A stretch of DNA of 64,000 nt from contig NZ_JALHLS010000003.1 in assembly GCF_022844445.1 (NCBI RefSeq), positions 124,001-188,000 on the forward strand, read 5' to 3'. Of this stretch, positions 57,378 to 64,000 are shown one piece after another. The notes beneath the pieces were generated by a model. The model saw only the letters and a program-made list of their open reading frames with translations. It ran no database searches and had not been told where the DNA came from. The position numbers were made by a program, and so were the translations under genes. Within the stretch, counting starts at the first letter, position 1; each line of letters starts with the position of its first letter. The stretch comes from Hyphomonas sp. (lineage in GTDB: Bacteria > Pseudomonadota > Alphaproteobacteria > Caulobacterales > Hyphomonadaceae).

Positions 57378-57581
57378 TCAGCTGAAAAGTGCGACAGCGG
57401 CCCAGATGATCGCGCCCCAGAGGCCTGCACTGAGGCCAATGATCGTTGCGAGCCGGACCCAGACGGGCCACTTGCCTTCGCTGTAATCACTCATGCGTGC
57501 ATAGTCTGTCCGTCCGGACATCCTGACTGGTGACGTGAAAACGCGGCTCTCTACGGGAATCATGGGATCCGAACTCGACAT
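57378..57581 (-). CDS. Possible small membrane protein
   Basis: The frame from ATG 57581 codes for 67 residues; the C-terminal part reads SEGKWPVWVRLATIIGLSAG and continues LWGAIIWAAVALFS, a convincing single membrane helix. The start is uncertain: ATGs at 57581, 57563, 57521 and 57494 are possible and none has a clear ribosome site; the shortest would give 38 residues. It sits in the EPS locus between galE and the polymerase-like gene. It may be a real small protein, but it has no recognised family. Confidence 0.4.
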   Translation of the reverse strand: MSSSDPMIPVESRVFTSPVRMSGRTDYARMSDYSEGKWPVWVRLATIIGLSAGLWGAIIWAAVALFS

Positions 57582-57724
57582 GCGGTTCAATTAAGCGACC
57601 AAGGTTTAACGTGGCGTTTAAACGGGAGCTCCGAGCGTGCGGTCATGGAATTAACCATATCGGCAGAATCCGGCGCAAATCCGGCGAAGATCGGGCATTT
57701 GCAGTATTGCAATAGTCGCCCGGC

Positions 57725-59005
57725 TCAGGCCGGTTCTGGGTTCAAACGCACGTATTGGCGTTGTCCTGCATGGTATTTTTCGGCCAATCCGGTCAGCGCC
57801 CCGAGATAAAACAGGAGCACGAATGTGTCGAAAGCGCCGGACATGTAGGATTCGGTGAAGGTCGAGATCAGGATGACCGTCGCCGTCGTCAGGAAGAACG
57901 AAGCCGCCATCCCCTGCGTGCGGAACCAGTTGAACACGGTGCGGATATAACTCCACGTGATCGCGGTGATCAGCGCGTACATGCCGACAAGGCCAAGCGC
58001 AACCTTGATTTCGATGTACGTGTTGTGGAACGAAAGCTTGGTCCCGAAGGCCTTGTGATCAATCTCGTTCAGCGTCTGAGCAGGGCCGCTGTCACGTTGC
58101 CAGAATACCTCCAGGCCGGTCCCGAACCAGGGGTTTTCCTTGGCAACCCGGTTGCCCATTTCCCAGAAAATCGTCCGGTTCGTCAGCGTCGCATCCTTGC
58201 CGACCGCCGCAAGGAAGTCATTCACCAGACTATTGTTGGGCATGGCCAGGAACGCGATGAGACCGCCCCCCAACACGACAATCAGCATCAGCATGACAAA
58301 GGAACGAAGGTGGCGAACACGCGATACGGGCTGCCAGAACATCCAGAGCCCGGTCATCACCACGACAGCCACCACAGCGAATACGAGCGCGGTCGCCGAA
58401 TCCGCCGCCAGGGTGAAGACAAGCGCTACGCCCGCTACTGGCACGGCGAGCAGTCGCACAAGGATATGCTCCTTCGACTCGAACATTACGGCGAGCGAGG
58501 CCAACAGGCAGATCAGCATACGGATCGCAAAGATGTTCTTGCTTCCATAGGGTCCGCCCCGGTCGAACGTATTGATCAGAGGCGCCGCGATCACGATGGC
58601 AACGATGCCAGCGAAGAACACCGCCCGTACGATCTGTCGCCGGTCCAGCCGTGCGGCGATCGTCACCATGATGAAAAAGTTGAGCACCATCATGGCGCCA
58701 ACGCGGAACGTTTCCGCAGGCACGCTCGACCACCCCGTCGACAGGACACCCAGCACGGGCACCATCAGCAGGAGCGGCGCGCGTAGCGCGATCGGAACCG
58801 TCACATCCCGGTAAACGAAGAACAGTGCCAGGAAAATCAGGGCGCACGGATAGAGGAGAAAGGCGTTGCCGGGGAAGACAATGAAAGTGCAAAGCACCCA
58901 GATGCCGACCACAACCTGCTCCCACCACGCCGCCGGGCGCGTGCGAGTTGTCAGAACGGCAAAAACCGGCTCCGGGGACGCGGCGCGGATCGGGTAGACA
59001 CTCAT
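57725..59005 (-). CDS. O-antigen ligase/polymerase-like (Wzy/WaaL superfamily) membrane protein
   Basis: The 426-residue polytopic protein has about ten to eleven membrane helices and one large periplasmic loop near the C-terminus, the layout of Wzy/WaaL proteins. The loop contains NPWFGTGLEVFWQRDSGPAQ and HNTYIEIKVALGLVGMYAL, the latter matching the H(N)-x-(Y/F)-x-E signature of the O-antigen ligase family. In this locus it most likely polymerises exopolysaccharide repeat units on the periplasmic side. It overlaps the GT4-like gene by four bases. Confidence 0.9.
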   Translation of the reverse strand: MSVYPIRAASPEPVFAVLTTRTRPAAWWEQVVVGIWVLCTFIVFPGNAFLLYPCALIFLALFFVYRDVTVPIALRAPLLLMVPVLGVLSTGWSSVPAETFRVGAMMVLNFFIMVTIAARLDRRQIVRAVFFAGIVAIVIAAPLINTFDRGGPYGSKNIFAIRMLICLLASLAVMFESKEHILVRLLAVPVAGVALVFTLAADSATALVFAVVAVVVMTGLWMFWQPVSRVRHLRSFVMLMLIVVLGGGLIAFLAMPNNSLVNDFLAAVGKDATLTNRTIFWEMGNRVAKENPWFGTGLEVFWQRDSGPAQTLNEIDHKAFGTKLSFHNTYIEIKVALGLVGMYALITAITWSYIRTVFNWFRTQGMAASFFLTTATVILISTFTESYMSGAFDTFVLLFYLGALTGLAEKYHAGQRQYVRLNPEPA

Positions 59006-60150
59006 GCGGCTTTCCCGGTCATCAGGCTGCGTTGCACAACATCCGCCAGGAACCCGGGCAGCTGGATGAAGGTCTCCTGCGGCAGCTGGGCCAGCGCAGC
59101 TGCGCGCGCGGTAATCGGCGCGCGGTCCTCAATCAGAGCCTCAACCAGTTCGCCCAGCGAGCGCTCGAGCGGCTCCTCCAGAATGAACCCACAACCATGC
59201 TGCTCCAGCCAGGCCGCCGTCTCGGTGCCAGCCGGCGCGATCGACGGCGTGCAGTAATACCCGCCCTCATAGATCCGGTTGGGCAGGAGCCAGACAGAGT
59301 TGTACCCGGCCTCCATAAAGTCGCCTGCCCACACCACATCCAGCTCCTCATAGATCCTGGCAAGATCTTCTGGTGCACGGTAGCGACCGTGATAGGTCAT
59401 GTTTGCACGCGCATCGATCAGCGGCTCGAACACCGGCACCTCTGAGCGCGCTGGCTGGCCGTGAAGGTGAACCTCAAGACGGTCCGGAAATTGATCCGCC
59501 AGCTGACAAAGCAGGTCCAAGGATCGCTTGCAGCGGAGGTTTCCTACCCAACCAAGACGCAAAGGCCGCGCAGCATCATTGGCCGCGGACTTCCGCTCGC
59601 AGGCGCGTGCGCCGTAATCTGCGCCGGGCGCCAGCCTGTTCTCGACGATGAAGGCGCGGTAGTCCCCCGGATAGTGGCGTTCAAAATGATTGCGGATGAA
59701 TCCCGGCGACGACACAACAAGGGACGCGGTCCGCTTCAGCAACGCGCGCTCCAGCCAGCGCATGGCCGTGCCGACGAGATCGGGCCGCGTCAGCAGGCGG
59801 TGAACGTCGAGGCTCTCGTAGATCACAGGGGTGTCCAGCCCGGCATGACGCTTGGCAAGAAAGGCGCAGGCGAGCATGTCGAGATTGCGGGCGTAGATCA
59901 CATCGGCGGCAGCCAGCTTGTCGCGCGCAGCGGCGGCAAGCCGCGCCCCGGCAAAGATCTGGCGGACGCGTTGCAGAAGCGCGCCGTCGCGGGTTTCGCC
60001 GAGGTCGATGTTGTCCCAGTCGAGCGCGCCGGGATCGCGCCGGCGCATCATGAAGCCTGTGACACCAAGCCCGTCATCGATGAAGCCGCGAACACGGCGA
60101 CGCACAGCGGCATCGGCGGCGTCATGACCGAAGAAGGCGATTCGAATCAT
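59002..60150 (-). CDS. Glycosyltransferase, GT4-like (GT-B fold)
   Basis: The 382-residue protein has a GT-B layout: MIRIAFFGHDAADAAVRRRV at the N-terminus, VIYARNLDMLACAFLAKRH and KRTASLVVSSPGFIRNHFE in the acceptor domain, then PLRLGWVGNLRCKRSLDLL and DVVWAGDFMEAGYNSVWLLPNR in the donor domain, with GYYCTPSIAPAGTETAAWL near the sugar-nucleotide site. The start at 60150 has AGGAGG 6 bp upstream; upstream in-frame ATGs are rejected. Donor and acceptor are unknown. Confidence 0.85.
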   Translation of the reverse strand: MIRIAFFGHDAADAAVRRRVRGFIDDGLGVTGFMMRRRDPGALDWDNIDLGETRDGALLQRVRQIFAGARLAAAARDKLAAADVIYARNLDMLACAFLAKRHAGLDTPVIYESLDVHRLLTRPDLVGTAMRWLERALLKRTASLVVSSPGFIRNHFERHYPGDYRAFIVENRLAPGADYGARACERKSAANDAARPLRLGWVGNLRCKRSLDLLCQLADQFPDRLEVHLHGQPARSEVPVFEPLIDARANMTYHGRYRAPEDLARIYEELDVVWAGDFMEAGYNSVWLLPNRIYEGGYYCTPSIAPAGTETAAWLEQHGCGFILEEPLERSLGELVEALIEDRAPITARAAALAQLPQETFIQLPGFLADVVQRSLMTGKAA

Positions 60151-60253
60151 TGCATGCCTCCTGTCCTGCCAGTTAAGACGCGGCGGGCCTTCTTTCTGGA
60201 ACACCCGCCGGGAAATCTTTCCTGTTCCGCGATACTCGGCCATCCGGCCCGCC

Positions 60254-62626
60254 TTACAGCCCCCGGCCGGTTGCCTTCGAAGGCGGAACCTGCACGGCAA
60301 CAGCCCCTTTGGGACCTTTTCCATTCGGCTTGGCCTTTCCAAAGCCCATCCAGCTGAACACCGAGGGCTTAGCCTCCATCTGGTAGTACTTCTGATAGGC
60401 TTTGTAGGTCGCACCCGGATCGCGGTGGTGACGGCTGCTGTTAAGGTCGACCATGTTGAGCGTCACGCCCAGGATGTCGGCTTTGAAGTTGCGCAGCAGT
60501 GCCAGAGACTGGCGCGCAGCCGAACGGCTCGAATGACGCCAGCGTACGACGAGGATCGTCTTGTCGGCCTTGCCGGCGACGACACGCGCTTCCGCCATCA
60601 AGAGAAGCGGGCCGGTATCGATGAGGATCAAGTCGTACATAGACCGCAGCCGCTCGAGGAGATCGTCGAAGGCGCGCGTGCCGAACACATCATGCGGCGT
60701 ATGGCCGTTCTGCGCGAGCGGAAGGATATCCAGCATCGTCTTGCGATCCTTGACGATCGCATCCGAAAGCTGTCCGGCGCCGAACAGGTGCTCAACAAAA
60801 CCGATATCCGGTTTGAGACCCGCCGTTTCGGTCAGCTGGCGGCGGCGGAAGTCGCCGTCGATGACGAGTGTGCGCGAACCCGACATGGCCGACATACGGC
60901 CAAGCGCGAGCGTGAGGCTGGTCTTGCCTTCGTCCGGTAGCGACGAGCAGACCGCGACAGTCTTGGTCTCGCTATCGAGGTCGGAGAATGCGATCGCCGC
61001 GCGCAGATAGCGGATGCTTTCCGCAAACGCCGAGAGCGGGTTCTCCACGAGGAAGTCCGCCGGATTGGTGTTCGACAAACCCAGGAAGCTCGCCGTGCGG
61101 ATCAGCGGAACCGAGCCTATCGGCGTTGCACCCAGCTTGCGCTCCACGTCTTCTGTCGAGCTGACCTTCATGTCAAACATCTCGGTGAGCAGCGCGAGGC
61201 CGCCGCCGATCACGGCGCCGAGGATCAGACCGATGAGCAGGTTCAGCGCCGTCCTCGGCGAAGCCGGCGACACTGGCACAGAGGCTTTCGACAGGATGTT
61301 GGCATCGGCTGTAATCAGGGCATCCTGTTCGCCGGTCTGCTTGGAGCGGGTCAGGAACTCTTCCAGCAGCTGACGGCTGGTGTCAGCATCACGTTCAAGC
61401 TCCCGCAGGCGAACGAGCGCCTGGTTGTTGCCACGCAGCTGGCCGGTCGAACGCGAGATCTCGCCCTGGATCGAATTGATCTGGGATTGCGCGACGCGCA
61501 GTTCGTTGTCGATGTTGCCGGCAATACGCTGCACCTCTGCATCAATCTGACGTTCAATGTCGGCGGCTTCATTCCGGGCACTGATGAGTTCCGGGTGTTG
61601 CGGGCCGAGCTTCGTTTCGAGTTCTGCGACGCGGCGATTGATGCCCGCCCGCTGGGCTTTCAGGTCAGAGATCACCGGCGAGTCGAGGACTTCTGAGATA
61701 CCATCAGCGCCAGCGCCGCTAGCCATCTGGCGACGGAGGCTTTCCGCCCGGGCGCGGGCCCGGTCGAGTTCCAGCTGAAGCGAGCCCCGCTGGGTTGTCA
61801 TGAAGGCGATCTGCTGTTCCGTAAGGGTCGCGCCCTGGGCAGCCAGAAGGCCGGATTCCGCGCGATAGGTTTCGACGCGACGTTCCTTTTCCTCGACCTC
61901 TTCACGCAATCCCGACACGCGCTCGGAAAGCCATTCGGTCGCCTTGCGGGTGGCTTCGTATTTCTCCTCGAGCTGCTGGACGCGGTACTGTTCTGCAACT
62001 TCATCGGCGAGGCGTGCAGCTGTCTCCGGAGACTCGCTAAGCACAGAGATCGTAATCAGATAGGTCGAGCCAACGCGTGCGGCATCGACCTTGCCCTGGA
62101 GGATATCGACAGCCACTTCTTTCTGGATCGCGAGCTTCTCCTCCGCCGGCAGAGCGTCAAACGGATCGGGTTTGTCGTTCGCGCCGGTGACCGACTTCAC
62201 GAGTCCACTGATCGGAGACAGAATGCTTTTCTGCTCCGGGCGAAGCCACGGATTGAATTCCGGATCTTCAACCAGCTTCTGCCTTTCGGCGACACGGGTC
62301 AGTAGTGTTTTGGATTCGAGCACCATCACTTCGGTGTCAATGACAGCGGTGGTGCCGCCGAGACCGGAGAAGATCGCACCGAGATCGATGACGTTCCGTT
62401 CCTGAGTATCAAGCTGGATGACCGTTTGCGCCGAGAAAAGAGGTGTCTGGGTGAACGTGATGTAGGCGATGACGCCGAAAGTCGTGAGGAATCCGGAGAG
62501 GATCAGCCAGAAACGGCGATACACCATGCCAACGATCGCCTTCAGGTCGAGCGGTGGGCCCGCCGTCTGGTCATCCCCAACGGTGCTGAGGTTGGATGGC
62601 AATTCTATGGAAAACGACTTGGTCAA
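60254..62626 (-). CDS. Polysaccharide co-polymerase / bacterial tyrosine autokinase (Wzc/ExoP type)
   Basis: The 790-residue protein joins a Wzz-type chain-length domain and a BY-kinase. The first membrane helix (about 35-55) and a periplasmic domain with a long coiled coil (about 200-430, including REEVEEKERRVETYRAESG) are followed by a second helix near 450 (ALNLLIGLILGAVIGGGLALL). The kinase has CSSLPDEGKTSLTLALG (Walker A), VIDGDFRRRQL (A') and LILIDTGPLLLM (B). A tyrosine cluster near the end reads TYKAYQKYYQ. The start is a TTG with GAGG upstream, since no ATG is near. It controls EPS polymerisation and export with the outer-membrane partner downstream. Confidence 0.93.
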   Translation of the reverse strand: MTKSFSIELPSNLSTVGDDQTAGPPLDLKAIVGMVYRRFWLILSGFLTTFGVIAYITFTQTPLFSAQTVIQLDTQERNVIDLGAIFSGLGGTTAVIDTEVMVLESKTLLTRVAERQKLVEDPEFNPWLRPEQKSILSPISGLVKSVTGANDKPDPFDALPAEEKLAIQKEVAVDILQGKVDAARVGSTYLITISVLSESPETAARLADEVAEQYRVQQLEEKYEATRKATEWLSERVSGLREEVEEKERRVETYRAESGLLAAQGATLTEQQIAFMTTQRGSLQLELDRARARAESLRRQMASGAGADGISEVLDSPVISDLKAQRAGINRRVAELETKLGPQHPELISARNEAADIERQIDAEVQRIAGNIDNELRVAQSQINSIQGEISRSTGQLRGNNQALVRLRELERDADTSRQLLEEFLTRSKQTGEQDALITADANILSKASVPVSPASPRTALNLLIGLILGAVIGGGLALLTEMFDMKVSSTEDVERKLGATPIGSVPLIRTASFLGLSNTNPADFLVENPLSAFAESIRYLRAAIAFSDLDSETKTVAVCSSLPDEGKTSLTLALGRMSAMSGSRTLVIDGDFRRRQLTETAGLKPDIGFVEHLFGAGQLSDAIVKDRKTMLDILPLAQNGHTPHDVFGTRAFDDLLERLRSMYDLILIDTGPLLLMAEARVVAGKADKTILVVRWRHSSRSAARQSLALLRNFKADILGVTLNMVDLNSSRHHRDPGATYKAYQKYYQMEAKPSVFSWMGFGKAKPNGKGPKGAVAVQVPPSKATGRGL

Positions 62627-62691
62627 AACACGGCCTCGGAAAAGGGAAGACGGAGGCCGACGTGCTTGCCGGCCTCCGATTGCAGGAAGAA

Positions 62692-63978
62692 TTACGGGAA
62701 GAGCCTCAGACCGATGCCGGCCGAAGTGACGCCGTAGGACGGGTCACCGAACACGGAGAGGCCCGATACATCGCGGTCGCGGTTGCGAACGAAGGCTTCC
62801 CAATGGACGCGTTTGTTCATCTTGTACGTTGCGATTGCGCCGAGCTCCAAGGTCTGGTCCTCGCGGTCGGTTTCCTGATACTCGTAGTCGAATGTGGTGC
62901 CATAGGCCGACAGGATGATATTGCGGCGGAGTTCATGGTCAACGCGCGCCCCGAGTACGGTCTCCACTGCGCTCGGTGAATCGAACGCGCCTGTATCGAC
63001 CACTCGGCGTGCGCCGGTAAAGCTGACTGTTGTCAGGCGCGTCGGGAACCATTGCAGGCGACCGTCAACCGAAAGACCGCTGACGTCAGCGAAGAACGCG
63101 TCGTCCTTCTTCTCGTCAAGGTAACCCACCGCAATGTCGCCGCGAACCAGTGCGCTCAGCTCGAAGTCGACACCTCCGGACACGGTATAGCCCTGGGAAT
63201 CGCGCGAACGCAGTGAACCGCCCACCAGCTGAAGATTGTCATAGCTGCTGTCGGTGTAGGTACCCTGCGCGAAAACAGCGAGGTCCGGCGTCATGGCATA
63301 GGAAAGGCGCGAGCGACCTTGGGTGATCGAGCGGTCGCGGAAGTCCTGGTCAATATTAAAACCGCCGACGATCGTGCGGCCATCCTCGAAGTTCTCCTCG
63401 GTCAGGCTCAGGCTGTTCTCGAAGCGGATGCGGTCGTTGCGATAGTTGGCTTCAACTGATGCGCCGGTGCGAGTGAAGTTGATCGGTCGGTCGGCGCCGA
63501 AGTCGTTGGCAAACTCGGTGCGCGGCTCGGCAGAGTCGACGGCGAAGACATTGGCGCCGAGCGAGAGGGCGCGGGTGACATCCAGGCGCCCGCCAAGGCG
63601 GGCCGTTAGGTCGTTCGTCGATTCATCGCTGAGGTCGAGGAATTCGTTGCGGTGGGCGGTTACTTCGCCGCCAAGGCTATGGACGCTCCAGTTGGTATCT
63701 GCGGCAACGCGGGCGCCGGCGCGCGCAATCACGTCCGACTGAGTATTCGTGGAGCTGGCAAACACGTTGTCCGTAGCGGTGACGCCAAGGTCCGCCTGCG
63801 AGCGGACAAGGAACGAGCCAAGCCGGATCGGCTCCGGATCATACTCGGGTTGCACCCGGTCCATCACGGCTTCATATTTGTCGCGGCTGTAGAAATTGTC
63901 GACCTGCCCGAAGGCGACCGGCGCGATCAGTGCGCAGGCAGCGACACTCATTAGGCTCATGCGTTTAAGTTTGGACAT
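62692..63978 (-). CDS. Outer-membrane beta-barrel protein of the EPS locus
   Basis: The 428-residue protein starts with a signal peptide (MSLMSVAACALIAPVAFG) and continues with many amphipathic beta strands, for example FLVRSQADLGVTATDNVFAS, RDRSITQGRSRLSYAMTPDL, LVRGDIAVGYL and a terminal strand ending SAGIGLRLFP with C-terminal aromatic. This is the outer-membrane beta-barrel family often encoded next to EPS tyrosine kinases, and it may guide the polymer across the outer membrane. GGGGAA lies 7 bp before the ATG. A Wza-type export protein is not in the window and could lie beyond the edge. Confidence 0.85.
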   Translation of the reverse strand: MSKLKRMSLMSVAACALIAPVAFGQVDNFYSRDKYEAVMDRVQPEYDPEPIRLGSFLVRSQADLGVTATDNVFASSTNTQSDVIARAGARVAADTNWSVHSLGGEVTAHRNEFLDLSDESTNDLTARLGGRLDVTRALSLGANVFAVDSAEPRTEFANDFGADRPINFTRTGASVEANYRNDRIRFENSLSLTEENFEDGRTIVGGFNIDQDFRDRSITQGRSRLSYAMTPDLAVFAQGTYTDSSYDNLQLVGGSLRSRDSQGYTVSGGVDFELSALVRGDIAVGYLDEKKDDAFFADVSGLSVDGRLQWFPTRLTTVSFTGARRVVDTGAFDSPSAVETVLGARVDHELRRNIILSAYGTTFDYEYQETDREDQTLELGAIATYKMNKRVHWEAFVRNRDRDVSGLSVFGDPSYGVTSAGIGLRLFP

Positions 63979-64000
63979 CTTACCATTCCCCAGTTTCTCT

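Overview
The window reads as a chromosomal segment of a high-GC alphaproteobacterium. The best fit is the Hyphomonadaceae/Caulobacterales side of the class, but that assignment is inference from gene order and content, because no rRNA or species marker lies in the window. Support comes from the split ATP synthase Fo operon (atpI-atpB-atpE-atpF'-atpF, with two b-type subunits) directly after smc, the serS-surE-pcm / yajC-secD-secF blocks, tatABC, and the bolA/grxD pair near purL. No rRNA, tRNA, CRISPR array, insertion sequence or prophage was seen. Most of the window is ordinary housekeeping chromosome.

Layout. 1-7.4 kb: the end of a DciA-like (DUF721) gene, a DsbA-type lipoprotein, smc and the Fo operon, closed by a strong terminator. 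7.5-8.4 kb: a membrane-anchored TIR-domain protein on the minus strand. 8.5-18.2 kb: ychF, then minus-strand blocks for protein export (secF, secD, yajC; tatC, tatB, tatA), repair and nucleotide metabolism (pcm-like, surE), serS and an NYN-domain protein. 18.2-25.5 kb: xthA, two entericidin-like lipoproteins around a DUF486 gene, purQ, a lipoprotein cytochrome c, a type-2 adenine deaminase, purL and a methyltransferase. 25.5-38.5 kb: a beta-barrel protein, DUF1993, M28 and M2 peptidases, bolA and grxD, a protein of three 104-residue repeats, rimO, a divergent DJ-1/GlxA pair, a DUF2807 protein behind a palindromic operator-like site, ppk2, rpsD and an SDR.

38.5-48.9 kb: a 626-bp stretch without a recognisable gene, a lipoprotein amidase, ettA, YciI, a metallo-beta-lactamase-fold protein, DUF1330, a GST-like protein, a Cys/Met-type PLP enzyme, a type B carboxylesterase and a GAF-type methionine sulfoxide reductase. 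49.0-55.3 kb: a tightly overlapping six-gene operon, DUF4129-DUF4350-MoxR-DUF58-SpoIIM-RDD, of unknown function. It is the best candidate for an under-described system here. 55.3-64 kb: a minus-strand exopolysaccharide locus (GT2, galE, O-antigen ligase/polymerase-like protein, GT4-like protein, Wzc-type tyrosine kinase, outer-membrane barrel) that probably continues past the window edge.

The most unusual items are the TIR protein that lacks the expected catalytic glutamate, the three-repeat 340-residue protein, the pcm-like protein with a replaced active-site serine, and the six-gene MoxR/SpoIIM operon whose first gene seems to start at CTG.
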